Notes under the pieces: generated by a model | What the model was told of the DNA's origin: nothing | The model's database searches: none | The model's input: only the letters and a program-made list of their open reading frames with translations | Assembly (NCBI RefSeq): GCF_027923585.1 | Contig: NZ_BRPL01000002.1 | Span: forward strand, 1-64,000 | Direction: 5' to 3' | DNA from: Philodulcilactobacillus myokonensis | GTDB lineage: Bacteria > Bacillota > Bacilli > Lactobacillales > Lactobacillaceae | DNA length: 64,000 nucleotides | Program-made: the position numbers and the translations under genes | Shown here: positions 22,554 through 31,168 of the stretch, piece after piece | How positions within the stretch are numbered: position 1 is the first letter of the stretch | Layout of the letters: every line of letters begins with the position of its first letter

Positions 22554-22955
22554 TTATTTTTGATCAATTAATTTGATTATTCTATTTTTTTCATTAGATG
22601 AAACCTTCCATACAACTTGTTTTATGCCAAATATAATTCTACTACTTGCATAATTATTTTTATATAAATTAAAGAAAATATGTGCATGCGGCTTAGTCTG
22701 TTTAATTTCAACTCTATATAATAGTTTTGAATTATTTGGAAGAGACTTACCATTATCGGTGTTATCTCCTAATTTATCTCCATAAAAGTCTGACATATAG
22801 TCAATCACTTTTTTATTATGTGTTGTTTTTTTTAATTTATTATCCTTATAAATATTAACAGTATTTTCATTTATCCTATTTTGATTTATGATATGAATTC
22901 CTGTTAAACAAATTATTAATATTAATAATATATAAATAACATATCTCTTTTTCAA
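22554..22955 (-). CDS. Exported or membrane-anchored hypothetical protein
   Basis: A 133-residue protein with one N-terminal hydrophobic helix (residues 5-24) after MKKR, then a polar Asn/Lys-rich outside domain with no family I recognise. The hydrophobic helix has no clear cleavage site, so it may stay anchored. AAAGGAG lies eight bases before the ATG. The gene is very AT-rich, like its divergent neighbour. Function unknown. Confidence 0.65.
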   Translation of the reverse strand: MKKRYVIYILLILIICLTGIHIINQNRINENTVNIYKDNKLKKTTHNKKVIDYMSDFYGDKLGDNTDNGKSLPNNSKLLYRVEIKQTKPHAHIFFNLYKNNYASSRIIFGIKQVVWKVSSNEKNRIIKLIDQK

Positions 22956-23015
22956 ATAAATTATCTCCTTTATTCATAATAATAATAAATTATTTTAAAT
23001 AAAGCAATAATTTAT

Positions 23016-23051
23016 TATTGTTTTACAATAAAATAATATTGTTTTATAATA
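23016..23051 (+). promoter_or_regulatory. Promoter covered by twin palindromic operators
   Basis: TTTACA (23022-23027), 17 bases and TATAAT (23045-23050) form the promoter of the DUF2975 gene. Two copies of TATTGTTTTAYAATA (23016-23030 and 23037-23051) begin 21 bases apart. The first is a perfect inverted repeat TATTGT-TTT-ACAATA and the second has one change. Each copy covers one promoter box, so a dimeric repressor bound at both would block transcription. The XRE protein of the same operon is the obvious candidate. Confidence 0.6.
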
Positions 23052-23082
23052 TTATTTATTAAATTAAAAGAAGGATTTATCA

Positions 23083-23619
23083 ATGAATTTATTTAATAAA
23101 ATATTATTTAATATTATCCAATTATTAATAAGCGTTTTTTCATCTTTATTATATTTTTTGAATCTTATATTTTTATTTGTATTTATAATAATAATATTTC
23201 ATTTGGATCACAACAGTTTAATAAAGTATTCTAGTTTAAGTATCAGATCACATATATACTTACATGCTTCAATAATAATTTTCATGATAATAATTATGAT
23301 ATTAAGTTTAATCATAATTTGCCATTATATTCAACAATTAATTAATAATTTGAAGTTAAATAAGTATTTTGTGGATGCTAATGTTTTATACATTAGAAAT
23401 ACAATATTTAGTATGTTAACGTTAATAATTTGTAATATATTTTTAAATGTATACCTATTTATAAATAAAATAAATAATATAACAAATATATCCATAATTT
23501 CACATACATCAATTATGAATTATATAATTTATTTTGTAATTTTAGTTATTTCCTATGTTATCTATAATATATTTAAATATGGAGTAAAACTTCAAAAAGA
23601 TTCAGATAGCTTTATATAA
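23083..23619 (+). CDS. DUF2975-type membrane protein
   Basis: A 178-residue membrane protein with four hydrophobic segments (about residues 8-42, 62-88, 108-127 and 143-162). The layout and the adjacent tiny XRE regulator match the DUF2975/YozG-type pairs known in Firmicutes, whose function is unknown. The sequence is very rich in Ile, Leu and Asn and has AT-biased codons, which lowers confidence in the exact family. GAAGGA lies about nine bases before the ATG. It shares a promoter with the downstream regulator. Confidence 0.7.
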   Translation: MNLFNKILFNIIQLLISVFSSLLYFLNLIFLFVFIIIIFHLDHNSLIKYSSLSIRSHIYLHASIIIFMIIIMILSLIIICHYIQQLINNLKLNKYFVDANVLYIRNTIFSMLTLIICNIFLNVYLFINKINNITNISIISHTSIMNYIIYFVILVISYVIYNIFKYGVKLQKDSDSFI

Positions 23620-23635
23620 AAACGGAGAGATATCA

Positions 23636-23833
23636 ATGATTAAAATAACACTAAATATTGTTATGTTAGAAAGAAATATGTCTTTAAAAGAATTATCTAG
23701 AAAAGTGGGAATAACTCAATCGAATTTATCTATTTTAAAAAATAATAAAGCCAAGGGTATCAGATTTAATACTTTAGAAAAACTTTGCTCAGCATTGAAA
23801 TGTCAACCTGGAGACATAATAAAAAATGATTAG
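23636..23833 (+). CDS. Small XRE family regulator (YozG-like)
   Basis: A 65-residue single-domain Cro/C1 helix-turn-helix protein: MSLKELSRKVGITQSNLSIL forms helices 2 and 3, and LCSALKCQPGDIIK is the conserved end of the YozG/HTH_26 type. GGAGAG lies seven bases before the ATG, 16 bases after the membrane protein stop. It probably controls its own operon through the twin palindromes at 23016-23051. Confidence 0.88.
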   Translation: MIKITLNIVMLERNMSLKELSRKVGITQSNLSILKNNKAKGIRFNTLEKLCSALKCQPGDIIKND

Positions 23834-23860
23834 ATATCTATAATATCTAATCATTTTTTA
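23825..23860 (+). terminator. Intrinsic terminator overlapping the XRE stop codon
   Basis: The 13-bp stem AATGATTAGATAT / ATATCTAATCATT with a 5-base loop is followed by a T-run. The 5' arm contains the regulator's stop codon. Confidence 0.85.
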
Positions 23861-23879
23861 TTATAATTCTTTCATTAAT

Positions 23880-25151
23880 TTACTTAGCATCTTGAATACC
23901 ATGTTTTAAACGTCTAAAGAAGCCACTATCATCGTTTTGCAACATCAAACTACGGTAAATTTTAGTAATCAACCAGGTCAAAATAATTAACGTTGCAAGC
24001 AAGATTGCCAGTGAAATTGTAATCTCAATGCTGGTAACGTGGCCATTGATCATTCGAATCGGCATAAAGAACATCGAACTAAACGGAACGTACGAAAGCA
24101 CTTTTGGAATCATCGTATTGGATGACGATTGAAAATTAATCGCAATGATAAAGAAAGCGAGCACGATGAAAACGACTGGTTGGGCAGCTTTAGCAGAATC
24201 AGAAGCCTTGCTTACTAATGCACCACAAAGTGCTGAAATGATAAGGTATAATCCAATTCCTAAGATAACAAATAATAATCCAGGGCTTAAAACATCGTGT
24301 AAGATTAAGGATATCATCCGCTGATTTTCAGCATTACTCAAGAATTGATGGACCATATGAATTCGTGAAATGAACTGGTAGATAATGCCACCACCAATAA
24401 TGTAAATCAAGAACTGGGTAATCACACATCCCATGATTCCGAAGACTTTACCTAAGAAATATTTGGCAGCCGTGGTACTTGAGAAAATGACTTCGATTAC
24501 CTTAGCACCCTTTTCTTCAGCGACCGATTGAGCCATGACCGAAGCATACGTTAATAAAATCATATAAGTAATGAAGATGATGATAAAGAAGGCAAATTCC
24601 TTCGCCCCACTTTGATCTTCTGATTGGGAAGTCTTTGATGCTTTCGGATGCTTATTCAAAATTGATTTAAATGTCGGTTGAGCATTTAACTGGTTGATTT
24701 GATTAATTGATAAATGGGCGTTCTTTAAATTCAATTGATGTTGAATTTGATTGATTGAACCCATCAAATCACTCTTAATATCAGAATCAATCTGGTCTTG
24801 TCCATGGTAAGTAGCAGTAATCCGATTATTTTTAACGTTTAAGACGACGTATCCATCTAAATCCTGGCTTTTAGTCTTACTTTGAGCAGTCTTTTCATTG
24901 GTAACTTTAGCGTCAATATCATCACGATGCTGTTTAATTAACGATTGCCGCAACGACGGCTGGCTTGAAATGATGGCAACTTGGTCGGAACTATCGTTCG
25001 ATGCATCAGATGAACTGTTCTGGGCAGTAAGAAAACCAATCCCACCAGATACTAGTGCTAAAATAAACGGCATTAAAACCATCAATGCAAAACTCCATGT
25101 TTTCACTTGTCTTATGTACGTTTCAAAAGTAACAATCCACATTTTACGCAT
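23880..25151 (-). CDS. ABC transporter permease (NatB-like)
   Basis: A 423-residue ABC-2 type permease. One N-terminal helix (residues 18-42) is followed by an outside loop of about 140 residues and five or six helices (about 190-400), the NatB/YhaP arrangement. NatAB systems export sodium or take part in envelope stress. The substrate here is not deducible. It overlaps the ATPase gene by eight bases, so the two form one exporter. Confidence 0.85.
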   Translation of the reverse strand: MRKMWIVTFETYIRQVKTWSFALMVLMPFILALVSGGIGFLTAQNSSSDASNDSSDQVAIISSQPSLRQSLIKQHRDDIDAKVTNEKTAQSKTKSQDLDGYVVLNVKNNRITATYHGQDQIDSDIKSDLMGSINQIQHQLNLKNAHLSINQINQLNAQPTFKSILNKHPKASKTSQSEDQSGAKEFAFFIIIFITYMILLTYASVMAQSVAEEKGAKVIEVIFSSTTAAKYFLGKVFGIMGCVITQFLIYIIGGGIIYQFISRIHMVHQFLSNAENQRMISLILHDVLSPGLLFVILGIGLYLIISALCGALVSKASDSAKAAQPVVFIVLAFFIIAINFQSSSNTMIPKVLSYVPFSSMFFMPIRMINGHVTSIEITISLAILLATLIILTWLITKIYRSLMLQNDDSGFFRRLKHGIQDAK

Positions 25152-26040
25152 TGCTATCCCTCACTTCCATTCTAAAGATTTCATCTAGTGTTGGTGGCTG
25201 TTGACTAAATTCTTCCACGTATTTTCCATGGGTGATTCGATCAAACAGATCCGGGCCAGCGCTTGGATCATCTAACATTAGGAGGTAACGATGCGGTTCT
25301 AAAGTTTTAACATTCATGACATGGGGTAAATTAGATAGTTCCGCTGAACTTTGTTGCGTCGTAACATAAATCTTATTTTTACCAAATTGGTCACGGACGG
25401 AATCCGTCGTGCCGTTCAAGACGACGTGTCCATTTTTTAGCATGACCAGATTATCACACAACTCTTCAACGTTATTCATATTGTGACTTGAAAAGATAAT
25501 CATGGCACCGCGCTGTTTGGCATTAATTATATGCTGCTTAAGCAAATCAGCATTGACTGGATCTAAACCACTAAAGGGTTCATCTAAAATAATCAATGAA
25601 GGTTCATGAATTAAAGTACAAATTAATTGAACCTTTTGCTGATTCCCCTTTGACAGTGATTTAATCTTGGTCTTTAAATCACCTTTCACATCAAATTTTT
25701 GCATCCACCGTTTAATTTTCGGGCGAGTGGCTTTAGCACTTTGGTCCTTTAACCTAGCAAAATAAATAATTTGCTGTTCTACCGTTAACTTAGGCATTAA
25801 GCTTCGTTCTTCCGGTAAATACCCAATTTTGTCGAACGTTTGTTCAGTAATTGGTTGCTGATTCAATTTAATTTCACCATCATAATTAATAAAATTAAGG
25901 ATACTATGAAAAGTAGTTGATTTACCAGCACCATTTTGACCAATCAATCCCGTAATTTTACCAGGTTGAACGTTGAAACTAACGTTGGATAACGCCTGAA
26001 CGTTCCGAAAGGCCTTACTAATGTGATTAATAGTTAGCAT
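25144..26040 (-). CDS. ABC transporter ATPase (NatA-like)
   Basis: A 298-residue ATPase that powers the permease encoded next. Walker A is GLIGQNGAGKST, the signature is SKGNQQKVQ, Walker B is LIILDEPFSGLD and the switch His lies in IFSSHNM. A C-terminal extension of about 80 residues follows, as is common in NatA and drug-efflux ATPases. The gene comes first in a two-gene operon. Confidence 0.92.
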   Translation of the reverse strand: MLTINHISKAFRNVQALSNVSFNVQPGKITGLIGQNGAGKSTTFHSILNFINYDGEIKLNQQPITEQTFDKIGYLPEERSLMPKLTVEQQIIYFARLKDQSAKATRPKIKRWMQKFDVKGDLKTKIKSLSKGNQQKVQLICTLIHEPSLIILDEPFSGLDPVNADLLKQHIINAKQRGAMIIFSSHNMNNVEELCDNLVMLKNGHVVLNGTTDSVRDQFGKNKIYVTTQQSSAELSNLPHVMNVKTLEPHRYLLMLDDPSAGPDLFDRITHGKYVEEFSQQPPTLDEIFRMEVRDSNA

Positions 26041-26129
26041 GCTTCCACTTCTTTACTTCAATTTTGCTAATTGTGATATTTAGCATATTATCAAAGTAAC
26101 ATATATGTGACTAAATTCAAAATTAATTT

Positions 26130-26747
26130 TTAACGCTTGATAATTTGCTTCAGTTTTTGCATGTCTGCTTCAGCTACCGGACGTTTACTGGGAAACCGGC
26201 GGGCATACGAAGGATGATACGTTGGAAAAATCCGGTAGGTGCGTGAACTTAATCCGTATTGATTCCCTCTTCTCACCCTAATCTGGCGTTTTAATAATTT
26301 CCCGTGAACATCACCAATTTTAAAGTGATCACCTAAAAGCCTTTGCAAGCCGGTATTTCCAAGCGTTACTAATAAATCATTTTCTTTTGGTAACTGGCTT
26401 AATTCATAATCTAAAATCGGTGCATAATCAAACATTTCTTGTTTTGTTGGTTTTCGATCCCGTTTACGGCCATTTTTAATAGAAATTGGTCTAGATCTAA
26501 CTACCCCGGTAATATAAATTTGATCACGAGTAATTCCTAATAATTTAAGCCATTGATCTAATTGTTTGCCAGCGGGTCCCATAAAGCCCTTTCCGACTTT
26601 AATTTCAATTCGACCGGGAGCCTCACTCAAAATCGTAAAGCGCGGTGTTAAAGAACCGGAGCCGGGAACAAAGCCTTCTAATCTTGGATTCTTACTTGCA
26701 ATTTGTTTTGCCATTTTAATTTCACTTGGATTTAAAAATGTTGCCAT
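26130..26747 (-). CDS. Uracil-DNA glycosylase family protein (family 4/5-like, cysteine-free)
   Basis: A 205-residue member of the uracil-DNA glycosylase superfamily, which removes uracil from DNA. Visible motifs are ILSEAPGRIE (motif A), GFMGPAGKQLDQWL, YITGVVRSRP, VTLGNTGLQRLLG and PTYHPSYARR (motif B). Family 4 and 5 enzymes hold a 4Fe-4S cluster through four cysteines. This protein has no cysteine, and the expected KCRP site reads RSRP. AGAGGATG lies before the ATG. Single-gene unit. Confidence 0.85.
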   Translation of the reverse strand: MATFLNPSEIKMAKQIASKNPRLEGFVPGSGSLTPRFTILSEAPGRIEIKVGKGFMGPAGKQLDQWLKLLGITRDQIYITGVVRSRPISIKNGRKRDRKPTKQEMFDYAPILDYELSQLPKENDLLVTLGNTGLQRLLGDHFKIGDVHGKLLKRQIRVRRGNQYGLSSRTYRIFPTYHPSYARRFPSKRPVAEADMQKLKQIIKR

Positions 26748-26942
26748 TAGATCATCCTCTTTTAATTTTTCGATTATAATATGCTAAGAAATTTAAATTT
26801 AGATACCAATTATAAGCATGAATTGGTTATAATAATAATGAAACATGTTTTCAAATGTGTTAATCTATTCTAAATATATCATTTTATAATGTTATATTAA
26901 TCATATATCTAAGTGATCGAAGTTAAAATTAAAATTAATCTA

Positions 26943-26977
26943 TGAAACGCTCATAAAAATAAAATTTATTCGTTTCA
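26943..26977 (+). promoter_or_regulatory. Inverted repeat before fructokinase
   Basis: TGAAACG (26943-26949) is mirrored by CGTTTCA (26971-26977) ahead of the fructokinase gene. The half sites resemble LacI-family sugar-regulator halves but are 21 bases apart rather than adjacent, so this could be two half operators or a leader hairpin. The rest of 26748-27002 is AT-rich and shows nothing else I can name. Confidence 0.3.
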
Positions 26978-27002
26978 ATCCGTAAGGAGTTTCCAAAAAA
27001 AT

Positions 27003-27884
27003 ATGTTATTAGGAAGTATTGAAGCCGGTGGAACTAAATTCATCTGCGCAGTTGGTGACGAACACTATCATATTGTTGATAAAGTCAGAATTCCAACTGA
27101 AACCCCAGACGTAACTTTAAAAAAGACCGTTGAATATTTCAAGCAATTTAAAAATTTAGAGGCAATTAGTATCGCATCATTCGGTCCGATTGAAGTCCGT
27201 CACCATTCTAAAAAGTACGGGTATATATTAGACACGCCTAAAATTAGCTGGTCAAACGTTAATTTTTTGGGTTACTTAAAACAAAATTTTTCAATCCCCA
27301 TGTACTGGACAACCGACGTAAATGGATCCGCATACGGTGAATACATTAAAGCATCCGAAAATCATGAGAAAATCCGTTCCCTCATCTATTATACAATCGG
27401 CACTGGCGTCGGTGCTGGTGGTGTCATTAATGGTAAATTTATTGGCATTTTAGGCCATCCTGAAGTGGGTCACGTCAACGTTAAGCGTCATCCGGATGAC
27501 TTAAAGTTCCCTGGAATTTGTCCATATCACGGTGACTGTTTAGAAGGCCTTGTATCTGGCCCCACTTTTGAAGCTCGATTAGGGAAAAAAGGACCGGAAG
27601 TGCCAATCACGAACCATGTTTGGGATATCATGGCATACTATGTTGCCCAAGCCTTAATTCAAATTACATTAATGATTAGACCCGAACGCTTAGTTCTCGG
27701 CGGTGGCGTTTTAAATGAAACCTTTCTTAAAAAGATTAGGAAACAATTTAGCCTATTAATGAATGGTTATATTAAAATCAATAATCTTAGTAAATATATT
27801 CAATTACCATCAGTTAAAAATAATGGATCAGCAACCCTAGGTAACTTTGCATTAGCCATGCATGTTTTAAAACAAACCAAGTAA
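27003..27884 (+). CDS. scrK: ROK family fructokinase
   Basis: A 293-residue kinase that phosphorylates fructose to fructose-6-phosphate. The phosphate loop GSIEAGGTKFICAVG opens the protein. The zinc site of bacterial fructokinases is complete: GHVNVKRHP followed by GICPYHGDCLEG. The catalytic Asp lies in the TDVNGSA block and GTGVGAGGVING is the sugar-binding loop. GTAAGGAG lies about 11 bases before the ATG. It stands alone but would work with the sucrose-6-phosphate hydrolase at 7273. Confidence 0.92.
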   Translation: MLLGSIEAGGTKFICAVGDEHYHIVDKVRIPTETPDVTLKKTVEYFKQFKNLEAISIASFGPIEVRHHSKKYGYILDTPKISWSNVNFLGYLKQNFSIPMYWTTDVNGSAYGEYIKASENHEKIRSLIYYTIGTGVGAGGVINGKFIGILGHPEVGHVNVKRHPDDLKFPGICPYHGDCLEGLVSGPTFEARLGKKGPEVPITNHVWDIMAYYVAQALIQITLMIRPERLVLGGGVLNETFLKKIRKQFSLLMNGYIKINNLSKYIQLPSVKNNGSATLGNFALAMHVLKQTK

Positions 27885-27923
27885 AGGGATATTTATCATG
27901 GAAATAAGCTTTTAAAATAATCA

Positions 27924-27961
27924 TAATAGCGCTTTCATAATTTATTTTTTCATGATATAAT
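27924..27961 (+). promoter_or_regulatory. Promoter with cre-like site
   Basis: TATAAT (27956-27961) is preceded at 17 bases by TTTCAT (27934-27939). Overlapping this -35, the minus strand reads TGAAAGCGCTATTA (27937-27924), matching the CcpA cre consensus TGWNANCGNTNWCA at all but one position. Carbon repression of the alcohol dehydrogenase gene is the inference. Confidence 0.55.
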
Positions 27962-28042
27962 TACCCATGAAAGTTAAAATAATAATTAATGTAAAATTTT
28001 TAATTTTACGAACATAATTTATTTATGGAAAGGATCTTTTCA

Positions 28043-29044
28043 ATGAAAGCCTTAGTTTTAACTGGCGTTAAGCATCTTGAAATCCAAGATATTAAAAAAC
28101 CAGAAGTTAAACCCGATGAAGTTTTAGTTAACAACAAATATGCTGGTATTTGTGGTACTGACTATGCTTTATATAATGGTCTACCAGGTTCAGCCGATGC
28201 AGTTCCACCAATCGTTTTAGGACATGAAAATGCAGGTGTAGTTGCAGCTGTTGGTTCAAATGTTCAAAACTTCAAAGTTGGTGACCGTGTCACTGTTGAC
28301 CCTAACGTCTACTGTGAAAAATGCCGTTACTGTCGTACTGGTCGTCCAGAATTATGTGATAACTTATCTGCAGTTGGTGTTACCAGAAATGGTGGTTTAG
28401 AACAATTCTTCACTGCTCCAGAAAAGGTAGTTTACCACTTACCAGATAACGTTGCATTAAAGGATGCCGCTACTTCTGAACCAATTTCATGTGCCGTTCA
28501 CGGTATGCATTTATTAGACATCGAACCTTACCAAAAGGCATTAGTTATTGGTGATGGTTTCATGGGTCTTATCTTTGCTGAATTATTGAAGTCATACGGT
28601 GTTAAGTCCGTTGATTTAACTGGACGTCATGATGACAAGTTAGCTAAAGAAAAGAAGATCATTGGTTTAAACAAGACTATCAACACTACTAAGGAAAAGA
28701 TTCCTGCTGATTACGATGTTGTCATCGAAGCTGTTGGTCAACCTAAGACACAAGAACAAGCTACTGAAGCAACCGTTAAAGGTGCTCAAGTATTAATGTT
28801 CGGTGTTGGTAAACCTAACCAAACATTCTCAATGAACACTTACGAAATCTTCAAGAAGCAATTAACTATCAAGGGTGCATTCATTAACCCTGATTCATTC
28901 GAAAGCTCAATCTCACTACAACAAAGCGGTGATGTTAACGTTGATCCAATCATCAATAACGTTATCTCATTAGAACAAGTTGAAAGTGTATTGAACGGTA
29001 CTTCTAACCTTAAGGGTAAATGTGTCGTTAAGATTGATGACTAA
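28043..29044 (+). CDS. Zinc-dependent medium-chain alcohol/polyol dehydrogenase
   Basis: A 333-residue MDR-family dehydrogenase, oxidising an alcohol or polyol with NAD(P). The catalytic zinc region is GICGTD and LGHENAG. The structural zinc site is CEKCRYCRTGRPELC. The nucleotide-binding region (ALVIGDGFMGLIFAE) has a degenerate GxGxxG. AAGGAT lies before ATG 28043, and an in-frame ATG six codons earlier lacks a site. Codon choice is conspicuously regular, suggesting high expression. The substrate (sorbitol, threonine or similar) is not clear. Confidence 0.9.
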   Translation: MKALVLTGVKHLEIQDIKKPEVKPDEVLVNNKYAGICGTDYALYNGLPGSADAVPPIVLGHENAGVVAAVGSNVQNFKVGDRVTVDPNVYCEKCRYCRTGRPELCDNLSAVGVTRNGGLEQFFTAPEKVVYHLPDNVALKDAATSEPISCAVHGMHLLDIEPYQKALVIGDGFMGLIFAELLKSYGVKSVDLTGRHDDKLAKEKKIIGLNKTINTTKEKIPADYDVVIEAVGQPKTQEQATEATVKGAQVLMFGVGKPNQTFSMNTYEIFKKQLTIKGAFINPDSFESSISLQQSGDVNVDPIINNVISLEQVESVLNGTSNLKGKCVVKIDD

Positions 29045-29080
29045 TTAAATTAATTAGTTTCACAACTGGAGGCCTTGATT

Positions 29081-29470
29081 ATGGCATTAAGTGATTACTT
29101 TACTGGAATCCAACACGTTGGAATTCCAACTGATGATTTAGAAAAAACCATTAAATTTTATAAAACCTTAGGCTTTACTAAAGCCGGTCAATTCAAGAAT
29201 GGTAAACAAACATGTGCATTCATGAAGTACAATAACATCATGATTGAAACATGGAGTGGTGACCCTGTTACCCATAAAGATGGCGCTATCAATCATTTTG
29301 CCATGAATTGTACCGATGCTGAAAAAGCATTCAAGGAAGCTAAAAAATTAGGTTTACACATCTTAAGTGATAAGCCACAAGTTATTCCAACTTACTGGGA
29401 TAACGGTATTAAATTCTTCCATGTTTTAGGACCCAACCACGAACATGTTGAATTTTGCCAAATTCTTTAG
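29081..29470 (+). CDS. VOC (glyoxalase/bleomycin-resistance fold) protein
   Basis: A 129-residue vicinal-oxygen-chelate protein. The repeat starts are IQHVGIPTDDLEKTIKFYKT and INHFAMNCTD, and the metal-ligand end is HEHVEFCQIL. The family includes glyoxalases, dioxygenases and binding proteins, so function is open. CTGGAGG lies eight bases before ATG 29081. It follows the alcohol dehydrogenase by 36 bases and probably shares its transcript, ending at a strong terminator. Confidence 0.85.
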   Translation: MALSDYFTGIQHVGIPTDDLEKTIKFYKTLGFTKAGQFKNGKQTCAFMKYNNIMIETWSGDPVTHKDGAINHFAMNCTDAEKAFKEAKKLGLHILSDKPQVIPTYWDNGIKFFHVLGPNHEHVEFCQIL

Positions 29471-29490
29471 TTTATAAATCATAATAAATT

Positions 29491-29528
29491 AAAACTCCAT
29501 CCAATTTAAAAATTGGATGGAGTTTTTT
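29491..29528 (+). terminator. Strong intrinsic terminator
   Basis: A perfect 16-bp stem, AAAACTCCATCCAATT with its complement, a 4-base loop and a T-run. It closes the dehydrogenase/VOC transcript. Confidence 0.92.
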
Positions 29529-29536
29529 TAGTCTAT

Positions 29537-29788
29537 TTAATTTTTAACCCGATTATAGATATTTATGCCGACAATTAAATCAACACCAAATGCTTTTCTG
29601 ATTTCTTTAATTGCATTTGATTCATTATCCGATTCGTTGATAATATTTCTAATTTGACTTAAATTTTTAGAATCATTTAAAATGTGATTTAATAATTTTT
29701 CATCTTGTGCATTTTCTCGATTACTTTTCTTTTTACTAATGTAAATAATTAATAATATTAATATAATTATGAATATCGCAATTATCAT
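29537..29788 (-). CDS. Small membrane-anchored protein
   Basis: An 83-residue protein with one N-terminal membrane helix (residues 2-17), a basic stop-transfer (KKKSNR) and a polar, probably cytosolic helical tail. The only good ribosome motif, AGGAGG, lies about 20 bases before this ATG, which is too far. The true start may therefore be non-standard, or the gene weakly translated. No family recognised. Confidence 0.5.
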   Translation of the reverse strand: MIIAIFIIILILLIIYISKKKSNRENAQDEKLLNHILNDSKNLSQIRNIINESDNESNAIKEIRKAFGVDLIVGINIYNRVKN

Positions 29789-29842
29789 TGAATAAATTTC
29801 TTATCATTCCTCCTTTTTATGATTAAAATCATTTTACAATAA

Positions 29843-29875
29843 AAAACGAAGGATAAATTTCATTATCCTTCGTTT
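29843..29875 (-). terminator. Intrinsic terminator
   Basis: AAAACGAAGGATAA pairs with TTATCCTTCGTTTT around a short loop, 19 bases behind the first muramidase gene. The minus-strand tail is T-rich. Confidence 0.85.
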
Positions 29876-29893
29876 TATCGCTTTTAATTTAAA

Positions 29894-31108
29894 TTAATGC
29901 CAAATTGCTTTAACGAACTTCTTATTTGAAGTAAAGGTTGCACCATAAGAATTAGTTGCCTTTGTCATGGTTCGATACCACTTAAATGAATTAACTTTTA
30001 TAACGACGCCACGCTTAAAGTGATTAACTTTTTTGCCATGGTAGTAGACATTAATTCCATTTTTAGCAGTAACTCTGAATTTCTTAATTTTACTAGAAGA
30101 ATAATAGTTAGCGTGAATATAAGCTTTTCGTTGAGCGGCAGCTTGCTTAGCAGCTTGAGCTTCAGCAGCCTTCTTAGCAGCTGCTTTTTTAGCTTTTCTT
30201 TCAGCTGCAACTTTAGCAGCTTGGGCTTTAGCCTTAGCAGCTGCTTTTTTAGCGGCAGCAGCTCGTTGGGCAGCAGCCTTTTGTGCCGCAGCTTCTTTTG
30301 CAGCATTACTTTGGCTATTACTATTATTTTGCTGGTTATTGCTTGAATTATTATTCTGATTATTACTGTTGCTGTTATTACTATTAGTGGTGGTTTGGCT
30401 ATTATTACTATCACCAATCCAATATGAAATTGGTTTTCCTTGGTCTGGAATAGTAGAAGCATCAACACTTTCACCTAAACTAACACTTGGGTAACGATCA
30501 GAATATTGCCATAAATCATAATGATAAGATGGATCAGGCTCAGAAGCCGTATCCGGTTGATAATCACCATATCCAGCGACCCATAAAGTATCGTATGCAT
30601 TACGATCAGCACTATTTAAACTACTTAAATAGGAAGTATTACCATACAAGATAACGGGACGATTGGTTAAAGAATGCATCGTTTGTGCCCATGCAATCGT
30701 TGCTACATCTGGTGGATAATACCCTTCTAAATCATTGACATAGAATTTTGCATTAGGATCCTGATTATATAGTGATCGTGCTTCTGCTTGTGCCTGAGCA
30801 ACAGAATAATAAGTCGAATAACTATAAATTCCAAATGGAACATTATACTTGTTCAATTCCGCAGAATTATTAGCGAAATCTGCATCTTGATAAGTACCTT
30901 GTTGAGCTTTCAAGATTTCAAAACTGGTTTCATTTTTCAATCCTTGAGCTTGATTATCACTAAAGTTTCCTTGCCAATTTGATAAATCAAAAACCGGTTT
31001 CATTGATTGCATTGCAAAAGTATGATTACCTGCAGAAAACGTAAACAGTGAAACAAAGCCAATTCCTAACCCCAGGGCTGCCTTTTTTAAAGTCCGGTTA
31101 ATTTTCAT
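29894..31108 (-). CDS. GH25 muramidase, copy 1
   Basis: A 404-residue secreted lysozyme-like hydrolase of glycoside hydrolase family 25, which cuts the N-acetylmuramic acid bond of peptidoglycan. Domains: signal peptide (1-32), GH25 domain (about 35-215) with Asp41 in VFDLSNWQG and the catalytic Asp126-x-Glu128 in YVNDLEGYY, an Asn/Ser/Gln-rich then Ala/Lys-rich linker (about 220-325), and a C-terminal domain of about 75 residues (NYYSSSKIKKFRVTAKNG onward) with SH3-like strand pattern. AAGGATG lies before ATG. The next gene upstream is a diverged tandem copy. A WalR-type box lies at its promoter. Confidence 0.92.
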   Translation of the reverse strand: MKINRTLKKAALGLGIGFVSLFTFSAGNHTFAMQSMKPVFDLSNWQGNFSDNQAQGLKNETSFEILKAQQGTYQDADFANNSAELNKYNVPFGIYSYSTYYSVAQAQAEARSLYNQDPNAKFYVNDLEGYYPPDVATIAWAQTMHSLTNRPVILYGNTSYLSSLNSADRNAYDTLWVAGYGDYQPDTASEPDPSYHYDLWQYSDRYPSVSLGESVDASTIPDQGKPISYWIGDSNNSQTTTNSNNSNSNNQNNNSSNNQQNNSNSQSNAAKEAAAQKAAAQRAAAAKKAAAKAKAQAAKVAAERKAKKAAAKKAAEAQAAKQAAAQRKAYIHANYYSSSKIKKFRVTAKNGINVYYHGKKVNHFKRGVVIKVNSFKWYRTMTKATNSYGATFTSNKKFVKAIWH

Positions 31109-31168
31109 TTTTAAACATCCTTTTTAATTTTTTGTCTAATATCCATTCATTTAACAACCATTATAGTT

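Noticed and set aside
26943-26977. CcpA cre site before fructokinase
   Set aside because: TGAAACGCTCATA lacks the correct centre spacing by one base, so it is listed only as an inverted repeat.
30020-30346. Plus-strand Ser/Phe/Leu-rich frame antisense to the muramidase linker
   Set aside because: It is the mirror of the Ala/Lys-rich repeat linker and has no start signal.
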